DNA from: Verrucomicrobiota bacterium
Lineage (GTDB): Bacteria > Verrucomicrobiota > Verrucomicrobiia > Chthoniobacterales > UBA10450
Direction: 5' to 3'
DNA length: 38,781 nt
Assembly: GCA_003220075.1 (NCBI GenBank)
Contig: QHRJ01000044.1
Coordinates: 1-38,781, forward strand
Under the pieces are notes generated by a model, which was given only the letters and a program-made list of their open reading frames with translations, was not told where the DNA came from and searched no databases. Positions 24,741 through 31,288 of the stretch are shown piece after piece; position 1 is the first letter of the stretch, and each line of letters starts with the position of its first letter. The position numbers and the translations under genes were made by a program.

Positions 24741-25220
24741 ATGAAGAAAAATACCACTATAATGATGTTCCTGTTTGCGGCGCTGGCGCTTTTTACCGTC
24801 CAGGCTAATGCGGCGAAACAGATCAACGATATGTCGGATATTAATTTGACAGTTTTCGTGCCGTGCGCTGCGGGCGGAGCTGGAGAGATTGTGGACCTAA
24901 GCGGGCCCTTGCACACGTTGATCACGTTTACGATCAACGGCAACAACGTTAGTGGAAAGGCTCATTTTCAGCCGCAGGGGATCGTGGGTAGCGGCGAAAC
25001 CACCGGTGATAAGTATCAGGCGACTGGTGTGACCAAGGCTTCCAGCTTTAAGGCGTCTTTCCAAAATGGACAGGCACAACAAACGTTCGTCAATAACTTC
25101 AGGATTATCGGCCAGGGTCCAGGCAACAACTTTCTCGTGCATGAGGTCGCACACATTACCTTTAACGCCAATGGAATCGTGACCGTCTTCCATGATAGTT
25201 TCACCATCGATTGTAAGTAA
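24741..25220 (+). CDS. Small exported protein of unknown function
   Basis: A 159-residue protein with a clean signal peptide (IMMFLFAALALFTVQANA, cut before AKQ). The mature part is about 135 residues, beta-rich by pattern (HTLITFTINGNNVSGKAHFQ, VTVFHDSFTIDCK). It has two cysteines, one in VPCAAGG and one at the end (CK), which may form a disulfide. I recall similar hypothetical proteins with an ISGLGPGNNFLVHE-like segment but no assigned function. It stands alone; a hairpin follows at 25275. Confidence 0.75.
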   Translation: MKKNTTIMMFLFAALALFTVQANAAKQINDMSDINLTVFVPCAAGGAGEIVDLSGPLHTLITFTINGNNVSGKAHFQPQGIVGSGETTGDKYQATGVTKASSFKASFQNGQAQQTFVNNFRIIGQGPGNNFLVHEVAHITFNANGIVTVFHDSFTIDCK

Positions 25221-25274
25221 GCGTTTTCCTCGGGTTAACAAGATAGTAAGAGCGAAAGAGATTACGACCGGCGC

Positions 25275-25296
25275 GCTGCTCCTTCTGAGGAGCAGC
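25275..25296. terminator. Hairpin between convergent genes
   Basis: GCTGCTCCT (25275-25283) and AGGAGCAGC (25288-25296) form a nine-pair stem with a four-base loop, 55 bases after the stop of the small exported protein. It lies just beyond the end of the convergent methyltransferase gene. There is no clear T-tract, so a terminator role is plausible but weak. Confidence 0.5.
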
Positions 25297-25337
25297 GGTT
25301 CTGGCGTTTAGCGATCGGTGCTATTCCTTCAGACCAA

Positions 25338-26249
25338 TTACTTGTTCACAAAACGCCGCTCGTGATCGAGCAGCCATTTCTTTCGCCACAGGCCGCCGCC
25401 GTAGCCGCAGAGCGAACCATCCGCTCGAATGACGCGATGACACGGGATAATGATACAGATCATGTTCTCGCCATTGGCCCGCCCGACCGCGCGACGCATC
25501 TCAACATCGCCAAGTTTCTTCGCCATCCACGAATAAGATCGCGTTTCGCCGGTTGGAATTGAACGCAACAGTTCCCAGGCACGAAGTTGAAAGGGCGAAC
25601 CAGCCGGCGCCAGTGGAACATCGAACTCGAGATTTTTCCCGGCAAAATAATCGGCCAGTTGTGAGCGAACCACATCAAGATGTTTATGCTCACCGGGAAC
25701 CACATTGGTCCGCAGTCGGTTCCGCAAGATCGACAGCTCGCGTTCCATGGCACGTCGATCAACAAACTCGAGCAAACGAAGTCCTTCGTCGTCCGCAATC
25801 GCCAGCATCGCGCCGAGCGGCGTTTCGATACGCTCGGCAAACAAACCGCCCTGCGCCTTCGCGGCCGTCGGCGGTTCGCCAAAAATTCGCGTGAAGGCAT
25901 CACGAAAGCCGCTTTCTGATTCAAAACCACTTCCGTTTCGCACTTCAGCCACGCGCTCACCTTTGCGCACTTCGCGCAGGGCTAGGCCCATCCGGCGAGC
26001 ACGGTGATAGGCTTGGAAGGTCATCCCATAATGACGCTTGAATTGTCGGCGTGCGGTTGATGGATCGATCGACATGGCCGCGAGTTCTTTATCCGTCAGG
26101 CGACCACCGGGGGCCCGATCCACTTCCGCGCGTAAATGCGCAATTAGTTTCGGCGGCGACTGATCAGGATCCATCGGGTGACAACGCAGACAGGGTCGAT
26201 AACCGCTATGCAACGCTTCACTCGGCGTCGCAAAAAAGTCTACGTTCAC
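25338..26249 (-). CDS. ada: Ada-like AraC regulator plus O6-methylguanine-DNA methyltransferase, 5'-truncated
   Basis: From a GTG at 26249 this encodes 303 residues: the tail of the Ada zinc domain (PCLRC, about residues 19-23), an AraC-type helix-turn-helix (RRQFKRHYGMTFQAYHRARR), and the Ogt methyltransferase domain with the acceptor Cys270 in IIIPCHRVIRADG. The same frame continues upstream with CRPTCPAKKPERVNVDFF, the canonical Ada zinc/phosphotriester acceptor motif. It meets a TGA at 26292-26294 right before it, and no usual start codon precedes the cysteines. About 37 N-terminal residues of Ada are missing; the DNA there belongs to DUF1203. So the Ogt repair half looks intact, while the Cys38-type switch is probably lost. 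Confidence 0.8.
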   Translation of the reverse strand: MNVDFFATPSEALHSGYRPCLRCHPMDPDQSPPKLIAHLRAEVDRAPGGRLTDKELAAMSIDPSTARRQFKRHYGMTFQAYHRARRMGLALREVRKGERVAEVRNGSGFESESGFRDAFTRIFGEPPTAAKAQGGLFAERIETPLGAMLAIADDEGLRLLEFVDRRAMERELSILRNRLRTNVVPGEHKHLDVVRSQLADYFAGKNLEFDVPLAPAGSPFQLRAWELLRSIPTGETRSYSWMAKKLGDVEMRRAVGRANGENMICIIIPCHRVIRADGSLCGYGGGLWRKKWLLDHERRFVNK

Positions 26250-26742
26250 GCGCTCCGGTTTTTTTGCAGGACACGTCGGTCGGCAGAAAATTCAAGGTGT
26301 AACAACCGTGAGTTACGCTGCGTGCATCCACGAAAGCAATCTCGGGTTTCTGCAAGAGCTTTTCAATGATTGCTTCCGGTGCGCTCCCATTCACGACTTC
26401 GGCATCGATCATATCGTAATTTGAATTATAAGCTCGCATGACGCGTCCCTTGCGAAAGTCTGCCGGATATTCATCCGTGGCACGATATCGCTCGCATGGT
26501 TCAGCATGCACGAAGATCGGTCCGCTTTCGGAATATGGGTGACCGGCTGGAATGGCCGCGTAAGGAAAGAGAATCATACGCTCACCGGATTGGGCGTAGC
26601 GCAGACAGTGGCGACACGGAAAACCACCCGGCGAATCCGCGACAACCATTGCATGGTCCGGTGCGCCACTCGCAGCTGCACGGCGTGCCGTCGCTGCGAC
26701 CTCGGTCGCAAGAGGAACTATACCAAAGTTTGAATTCTTCAT
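26218..26742 (-). CDS. DUF1203 family protein
   Basis: A 174-residue protein from ATG 26742. It shows the DUF1203 features ADSPGGFPCRHCLRYAQSGERMILFPY, GPIFVHAEPCERY and the end PEIAFVDARSVTHGCYTLNF. Family members are about 150 residues with conserved cysteines and histidines and no known function. Residues after about 150 (LPTDVSCKKTGARERRLFCDAE) do not look like the family. They are the out-of-frame reading of the start of ada, so the natural stop has been lost at the junction. Divergent from the Asp-box protein. Confidence 0.83.
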   Translation of the reverse strand: MKNSNFGIVPLATEVAATARRAAASGAPDHAMVVADSPGGFPCRHCLRYAQSGERMILFPYAAIPAGHPYSESGPIFVHAEPCERYRATDEYPADFRKGRVMRAYNSNYDMIDAEVVNGSAPEAIIEKLLQKPEIAFVDARSVTHGCYTLNFLPTDVSCKKTGARERRLFCDAE

Positions 26743-26780
26743 GACAAAACCATAAGCCGTCAATGCTGCCTCGCATCGAC

Positions 26781-26824
26781 GGAATTCAGGCACCGAATTC
26801 CATTGTAGCGGTCTATGACCGCCG
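26781..26824. repeat. Short palindromes ahead of the Asp-box protein gene
   Basis: GGAATTC/GAATTCC (26781-26801) and GCGGTC/GACCGC (26808-26822) stand side by side in the divergent gap. The second, read as GCGGTCATAGACCGCTAC on the other strand, is a close variant of the repeat at 23563-23585 (GCGGTCATAGGCCGC...CTAC). Confidence 0.75.
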
Positions 26825-26914
26825 ACCCTCGCAAAGTTTGACACTCGGAATTTGATTTTTGATTTAGAAGAAATCTGTCTTGATCCGCGTAATCCGCGGT
26901 TAAGAGTTTCAACA

Positions 26915-28075
26915 ATGAGCGGAATACGAGTATTGGCTGGAACACGGAAGGGCGCCTTCATCCTGACATCGGACGGGAAGCGCAAAAATTGGAAAGTGGA
27001 CGGGCCACACTTTGCTGGCTGGGAAATTTACCACATGAAAGGATCGCCGGTTGATCCGGACCGGATTTACGCGTCACAAACCAGCGCCTGGTTCGGACAA
27101 ATCATCCAGCGTTCCGATGACGGCGGCAAAAGCTGGAACACCCCGGGCGGCGGCCCGGCTACAAACCCGCAGGGAATGCCGACGGGTGAGAGCAACAAAT
27201 TCGCTTACGACGGCGTGCCAGGCACGCATCAGTGGTACGACGGCACGCAGCATCCGTGGGAATTCAAGCGCGTCTGGCACCTTGAGCCATCGTTAGACGA
27301 CCCCAATCACGTTTACGCGGGTGTGGAAGATGCGGCCTTATTTCAGTCGAAGGACGGTGGCGGGACGTGGCAGGAGCTATCGGGACTGCGCAAACACGAT
27401 ACCGGCCCGAAGTGGCAGCCCGGTGCAGGCGGCATGTGTTTGCACACGATTCTTCTGGATCAAAAGAATTCGGGACGAATATCCGTCGCGATCTCTGCTG
27501 CAGGCGCCTTTCGTAGTGATGACGGCGGCAAGACGTGGAAGCCCATCAATCGCGGTTTGCATTCGCAATATATTCCCGATCCAATGGCAGAGGTCGGGCA
27601 CTGCGTTCATCGCATCGCGATGCATCCGTCGCGACCAAACACGTTGTTCATGCAAAAACACTGGGACGTGATGCGAAGTGACGACGCCGGCGATTCCTGG
27701 CGCGAGGTGAGCGGCAATTTGCCGAGCGATTTCGGATTTCCGATTAACGTGCATGCGCACGAGCCCGAAACGGTTTATGTCGTCCCGATCAAGAGCGACT
27801 CCGAACATTTCCCGCCCGACGGCAAATTGCGCGTCTATCGCAGCCGTACCGGCGGTAACGAATGGGAAGAACTCACTAAAGGTCTGCCGCAGCGCGATTG
27901 CTACGTAAACGTGTTGCGCGACGCCATGTCGGTTGATGCCCTCGATCCCTGCGGCGTCTACTTCGGAACAACTGGAGGTCAGGTCTACGCATCGGCCGAC
28001 GGCGGCGATTCGTGGAATCCAATCGTGCGCGATCTTCCGGCTGTTTTGTCGGTCGAAGTGCAAACGCTACGGTAA
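26915..28075 (+). CDS. Asp-box (sialidase/VPS10-like) beta-propeller protein
   Basis: A 386-residue protein with six Asp-box turns: [40 protein letters not shown] and SADGGDSW. These mark the blades of a sialidase-like propeller. No signal peptide is seen and the sialidase arginine triad cannot be confirmed, so glycosidase activity should not be assumed. The start ATG 26915 ([15 protein letters not shown]) matches the relatives I recall, often named exo-alpha-sialidase or glycosyl hydrolase. It is followed after 37 bases by a ubiquitin-like MoaD/ThiS-type gene, an arrangement I remember from other soil bacteria. The substrate or partner is unknown. Confidence 0.83.
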   Translation: MSGIRVLAGTRKGAFILTSDGKRKNWKVDGPHFAGWEIYHMKGSPVDPDRIYASQTSAWFGQIIQRSDDGGKSWNTPGGGPATNPQGMPTGESNKFAYDGVPGTHQWYDGTQHPWEFKRVWHLEPSLDDPNHVYAGVEDAALFQSKDGGGTWQELSGLRKHDTGPKWQPGAGGMCLHTILLDQKNSGRISVAISAAGAFRSDDGGKTWKPINRGLHSQYIPDPMAEVGHCVHRIAMHPSRPNTLFMQKHWDVMRSDDAGDSWREVSGNLPSDFGFPINVHAHEPETVYVVPIKSDSEHFPPDGKLRVYRSRTGGNEWEELTKGLPQRDCYVNVLRDAMSVDALDPCGVYFGTTGGQVYASADGGDSWNPIVRDLPAVLSVEVQTLR

Positions 28076-28112
28076 AGAAATTCCAAATCCCAAGCACCAA
28101 ATCCCAGACTTC

Positions 28113-28409
28113 ATGATTCGCGTTGTTCTCCCTCATCATCTCCGCACGCTCGCGCACGTTGGTGATGAAATACACGTCGATCTCAATGGTTCAGCGACGG
28201 TGCGCGCAATAATCGACGCGATTGAAGAAAAATATCCAATGCTGCGCGGCACCATCCGCGATCACGAAACCCAAAAGCGCCGGCCACTGGTGAGATTTTT
28301 TGCGTGCGGCGAAGACATCTCCCATGAACCGCCCAATACCCCCCTGCCCGATCCGATTGCAAAAGGCACCGAGCCGTTTTTCATCATGGGCGCGATCGCG
28401 GGCGGATAA
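28113..28409 (+). CDS. MoaD/ThiS-family ubiquitin-like protein with terminal GG
   Basis: A 98-residue beta-grasp protein: [39 protein letters not shown] and the exact C-terminus FIMGAIAGG. The final Gly-Gly is what sulfur carriers (MoaD, ThiS) and ubiquitin-like modifiers need for adenylylation by an E1-like enzyme. It is longer than MoaD (about 80), with an insert near [14 protein letters not shown]. It pairs with the Asp-box gene upstream rather than with moaE or an E1, so it is probably not the main MoaD. Its role is unknown; a dedicated sulfur carrier is an inference. Confidence 0.85.
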   Translation: MIRVVLPHHLRTLAHVGDEIHVDLNGSATVRAIIDAIEEKYPMLRGTIRDHETQKRRPLVRFFACGEDISHEPPNTPLPDPIAKGTEPFFIMGAIAGG

Positions 28410-28420
28410 GCGGGCGAGTG

Positions 28421-28905
28421 ATGACAACCAAACTGACAAATTTCGTAGCACTATTTCTCCTCGCTGTCGTAACCGACGTTTTCTGGGGAAACATGGTTTA
28501 CGCTGACACGGTCGATCGAAACTTTTTCGCCAGCGGAATTCATTCACATCGGCAAAACGATTATTGCAAACGTGGCGTGACCGATGAGGATCCTTATGCC
28601 GGCCTGTATTCTTTTTATGCTTCTTATGCTTCTATCAGCCTGGCTTTATCCGGAGAAGAAGTCGCCGGGATTTTTTCTCAGCGTGGGCGGCGTGTCTTCT
28701 CATCATCATTGCGCTGTTGATTACTCTTCTGGTTGAAGTCCCGATCGATAATCAAATTAAGATGTGGACTGCCGAAACCATACCGTCAGATTGGGGAGCA
28801 ATACGCGGGCGCTGGCAATGTTTCCACACCGCCCGAACCTTCGTGTCTCTGGCGAGCTTCGGTAGCTTGGCCATTGCGATCATATTTCCGAAATCGAAAA
28901 ACTAA
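28421..28905 (+). pseudogene. DUF1772 (anthrone-oxygenase-like) membrane protein, decayed
   Basis: Three frames in turn read as one DUF1772-like membrane protein. Frame one from ATG 28421 gives MTTKLTNFVALFLLAVVTDV and FWG. After an extra base near 28488 the next frame gives TWFTLTRSIETFSPAEFIHI. It then has TGA (28578-28580) where tryptophan would suit (NVA-stop-PMRIL) and continues to SPGFFLSVGG. After an extra base near 28692 the last frame gives LLIIIALLITLLVEVPIDNQ and ends in RTFVSLASFGSLAIAI at 28905. Two frameshifts and one nonsense codon make this a real pseudogene unless the assembly is poor here. It starts 11 bases after the ubiquitin-like gene. Confidence 0.82.
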
Positions 28906-28923
28906 ACTAAGGAAGGACAAGAA

Positions 28924-29349
28924 ATGAAGTTCATGATTCTGGTTAAAGCGGACAAGAATTCAGAAGCCGGGCGTATGCCGGGCGAGAAGCTTCTCACGGA
29001 GATGGGAAAGTACAACGAAGAGTTGGCCAAAGCCGGGATCATGCTCGCGGCTGAGGGACTTCACCCGACCTCAAAGGGTGCACGTATCAAGTTCTCTGGC
29101 GGCGAGCATACGGTGACAAATGGGCCGTTCCCCGAATCGAAAGATCTGATCGCAGGCTTCTGGATCTGGCAGGTGAAGTCGAAAGATGAAGCGATTGAGT
29201 GGGTCAAGCGCGCACCGTTCGGCGATGGCGTCGAAATCGAAATTCGCCAGGTGCATGAGGCGGAGGATTTCGGCGAAGCGTTTACTCCCGAACTCAGAGA
29301 GCAGGAAGAACGGGTGTCCGCGCAAATGGCCGCAAACACAAGTCGCTAG
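28924..29349 (+). CDS. YCII-related (DGPF) domain protein
   Basis: A 141-residue protein of the YciI/DGPF family: MKFMILVKADKNSEAGRMPG, GIMLAAEGLHPTSKGARIKF, VTNGPFPESKDLIAGFWIWQ and VKRAPFGDGVEIEIRQVHE. The fold is a ferredoxin-like dimer with a conserved histidine and aspartate; the biochemical role is unknown. Relatives often sit beside ECF sigma factors, which are absent here. A good ribosome site (AAGGAAGGA, 28910-28918) precedes the ATG. It opens a tight operon with the next three genes. Confidence 0.9.
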   Translation: MKFMILVKADKNSEAGRMPGEKLLTEMGKYNEELAKAGIMLAAEGLHPTSKGARIKFSGGEHTVTNGPFPESKDLIAGFWIWQVKSKDEAIEWVKRAPFGDGVEIEIRQVHEAEDFGEAFTPELREQEERVSAQMAANTSR

Positions 29350-29360
29350 GAGAATTCATC

Positions 29361-29666
29361 ATGTGTCGAAACATCAAAACACTTCATAACTTCGGACCGC
29401 CGGCGACAGAGGAAGAGATCCGGGCATCTTCCCTTCAGTTCGTCCGAAAACTGAGCGGATTTACCAAACCCTCGATAGCAAATGAGGACGCTTTCAACCG
29501 TGCGGTCGAGAAGGTGACATTGGCCGCGCAAGCGTTGCTCGATTCATTGGTGACCAATGCGGCACCACGCAATCGAGAAACAGAGGCGGTCAAAGCCCGC
29601 GCACGATCAGCAAAACGTTTTGGCGCTGCTCCGGTTGCCATGATAGCCGGCCACAACCACAACTAA
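29361..29666 (+). CDS. DUF2277 family protein
   Basis: A 101-residue protein beginning MCRNIKTLHNFGPPATEEEI, the very constant N-terminus of DUF2277, with QFVRKLSGFTKPSIANEDAF and APRNRETEAVKARARSAKRF. The function is unknown. It starts 11 bases after the YCII gene, with AGGAG (29349-29353) ahead, and ends four bases before the GFA gene. Cotranscription with both is very likely. Confidence 0.93.
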   Translation: MCRNIKTLHNFGPPATEEEIRASSLQFVRKLSGFTKPSIANEDAFNRAVEKVTLAAQALLDSLVTNAAPRNRETEAVKARARSAKRFGAAPVAMIAGHNHN

Positions 29667-29670
29667 GAAA

Positions 29671-30084
29671 ATGTCCGCGCCTTTTACTGGCGGATGCGCC
29701 TGCGGCGCGATTCGCTACGAAGTCACCGCCAAGCCGATTACGATGTTCAACTGCCACTGTCGCGATTGCCAGCGCACAACCGGGGGTGCGTTTACGCCTG
29801 TTGTCTATGTGCCGGCGAAGGCATTCAAAATCAGGAAGGGTTCACCGCGCTACTATTCCACGCCGAGTGAGATGGTTGGTCATAACAAGCGCGGGTTTTG
29901 CCCCGAGTGCGGTTCACGGCTTTTCGGTGGGGAGACTGAACGCGGCCAAGGCATTACCGCTTCCAGCTTGGACGATCCCAGCTTGTTCAAACCGAAAGTG
30001 AATATGTGGATTTCCGACGCGCAGCCTTGGGACCACATGGATCCGAACTTGCCGAAGTTTGAGAAGTATCCGCCACAACGGTGA
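29671..30084 (+). CDS. GFA family zinc protein (CENP-V/GFA domain)
   Basis: A 137-residue protein with the glutathione-dependent formaldehyde-activating (GFA) domain. Its zinc-binding cysteines are in GGCACGAIRYE, CHCRDCQRTTGG and GFCPECGSRLFGG. The family binds zinc; enzyme activity on S-hydroxymethylglutathione is known only for a few members and should not be assumed. Its TGA overlaps the GTG start of the following RidA gene by four bases (30081-30084), so the two are translationally coupled. Confidence 0.93.
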   Translation: MSAPFTGGCACGAIRYEVTAKPITMFNCHCRDCQRTTGGAFTPVVYVPAKAFKIRKGSPRYYSTPSEMVGHNKRGFCPECGSRLFGGETERGQGITASSLDDPSLFKPKVNMWISDAQPWDHMDPNLPKFEKYPPQR

Positions 30085-30506
30085 GCAAATCCTTCGAAAG
30101 CTCGCGCGCCCCCGAACCGGTCGGCGCATTTCCACATGCCAAGCGTGTCGGCAACTTGCTTTTCCTTTCCGGAATCGGACCGCGCGTGCGCGGCAGCAAA
30201 GAAATTCCCGGGGTCACACTGGACGCCGCCGGCAACATTCAAAGTTACGACATCGAAAAACAATGCCGGGCTGTCTTTGAAAACGTGCGGCTCGTTCTCG
30301 AAGATGCGGGCGCGAGTTGGAACGACATTGTCGATGTCACCGTCTTCCTCACCAACATGAAGAAGGATTTCCCAATCTACAATCGGCTCTATGCCGAACA
30401 TTTCGCTGGCGACGGCAAACCAAATCCAACCCGCACCACGATTGAAATTACGGCGCTGCCGACGCCAATCGCGATCGAGTTGAAAGTGATCGCCGCGGTA
30501 GCGTGA
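30081..30506 (+). CDS. RidA-family protein, 2-aminomuconate deaminase type
   Basis: A 141-residue YjgF/RidA-fold protein. The wording RAPEPVGAFPHAKRVGNLLF, LSGIGPRVRG, YDIEKQCRAVFENVRLVLED and LPTPIAIELKVIA follows the AmnD/NbaF 2-aminomuconate deaminases as I remember them. The conserved arginine in NPTRTTIEI is present. That enzyme removes ammonia from 2-aminomuconate in tryptophan/2-nitrobenzoate breakdown. Kynureninase lies 0.8 kb downstream and the matching ALDH at 22036, which supports the assignment. General imine deaminase activity is the alternative. The GTG start at 30081 overlaps the GFA stop. Confidence 0.85.
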   Translation: MSKSFESSRAPEPVGAFPHAKRVGNLLFLSGIGPRVRGSKEIPGVTLDAAGNIQSYDIEKQCRAVFENVRLVLEDAGASWNDIVDVTVFLTNMKKDFPIYNRLYAEHFAGDGKPNPTRTTIEITALPTPIAIELKVIAAVA

Positions 30507-30511
30507 CTTCG

Positions 30512-30636
30512 GGGAGCGCAGGATGGCAGCCTGCTGCTCTCCGCAGCTTGCCGAGACGTCCGTTGCTCTGGGTTCGCTGCGCGAAAATGTTGGCGGCAAA
30601 CTGCCGGCAACTGCAGGCTAGCAGCCTGCGCTCCCC
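30512..30636. repeat. 125-base palindromic element with 24-base terminal inverted repeats
   Basis: GGGGAGCGCAGGATGGCAGC (30512 on) is mirrored by a right end closing in CAGCCTGCGCTCCCC at 30636. The 24-base ends differ at three positions. A smaller inner palindrome (GGCaaactGCC, about 30593-30607) lies in the right half. It has no coding capacity, begins six bases after the RidA stop, and looks like a REP- or MITE-like mobile palindrome. Confidence 0.82.
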
Positions 30637-30695
30637 AGAGTAAAATGTGCTCATTGCTTGGCGCCATACTGTGAAGGTGGCCAAGGTTGCTTCTA

Positions 30696-31187
30696 ATGAG
30701 CAGCATGCCGTTTCACATCATCGCAACCGATCACACCGGCATTACGGTTTCGAATCTCGAGCGCTCTCTCGCTTTCTGGCGCGATGTTCTGGGGTTCGAG
30801 CTTTCGCATTGCGCACATCATACCGGTGAGCTCGCCAGCGAAGTCACGGGGGTTGCGGGAGCTGAAATTGCACTCGCCGTGCTGAAAGGCTACGGACACA
30901 AAATCGAGTTGCTTGAATATCTCGCACCCAAAGACCGAAAACGGATCGATGTCAGGCCGTGCGACGTTGGATCGGTGCACGTCGCGTTCACGGTCGAGAA
31001 TCTTGACGATGTCTTGAATGCAATCGCCTCCTCCGGCTGGCGCACCGCCGGTAAACCGCAAACTCTCTGTTCGGGTCCGAACGCGGGAAAACGTGTGATC
31101 TATGTTCGTGATCCCGACGGAATCACTATCGAATTCATGCAGCCGCCAGACTCTAAAAATGAGGTCGGCATAGCCGAGTTGACTTAA
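30696..31187 (+). CDS. VOC (glyoxalase/dioxygenase) family protein
   Basis: A 163-residue protein with two VOC beta-alpha-beta-beta-beta units. The four likely metal ligands are the histidine in ATDHTGITV, a glutamate in KIELLEYL, the histidine in GSVHVAFTV and the glutamate in GITIEFMQP. The substrate is unknown; relatives include methylmalonyl-CoA epimerase, glyoxalase and extradiol dioxygenases. I start at ATG 30696, with AAGG (30683-30686) nine bases ahead. It sits between the RidA and kynureninase genes, so a link to tryptophan breakdown is possible but unproven. Confidence 0.87.
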   Translation: MSSMPFHIIATDHTGITVSNLERSLAFWRDVLGFELSHCAHHTGELASEVTGVAGAEIALAVLKGYGHKIELLEYLAPKDRKRIDVRPCDVGSVHVAFTVENLDDVLNAIASSGWRTAGKPQTLCSGPNAGKRVIYVRDPDGITIEFMQPPDSKNEVGIAELT

Positions 31188-31215
31188 CATCGCCCGACGA
31201 ACCCGTTTCGACCAG

Positions 31216-31240
31216 GCTCAGGGCCCTGAGCTTGCGCAAG
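31216..31240. repeat. Two adjoining perfect palindromes before kynureninase
   Basis: GCTCAGGGCCCTGAGC (31216-31231) and CTTGCGCAAG (31231-31240) are perfect palindromes sharing one base. They lie 49 bases before the kynU start. The surrounding GTTTCGACCAGGCTCAGG resembles the widespread TTCGACAAGCTCAGG repeat, so repeat origin is more likely than an operator. Confidence 0.6.
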
Positions 31241-31288
31241 GGCCGATCTACCTTTGACGTGGACGTGTGCTGGATGGAGCATCGGACA

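Noticed and set aside
26258-26272. A7 run in the DUF1203/ada overlap as a programmed frameshift site
   Set aside because: A slip there would join DUF1203 to ada after the conserved zinc cysteines, and the Ada frame is already canonical on both sides of the run. A deletion upstream explains the data better.
27377-28063. 228-codon open frame opposite the Asp-box gene
   Set aside because: Its plus-strand counterpart carries six Asp-boxes; the minus reading has no family features.
29880-30599. 239-codon open frame opposite the GFA and RidA genes
   Set aside because: It spans two clearly coding genes and part of a repeat, with no motif of its own.
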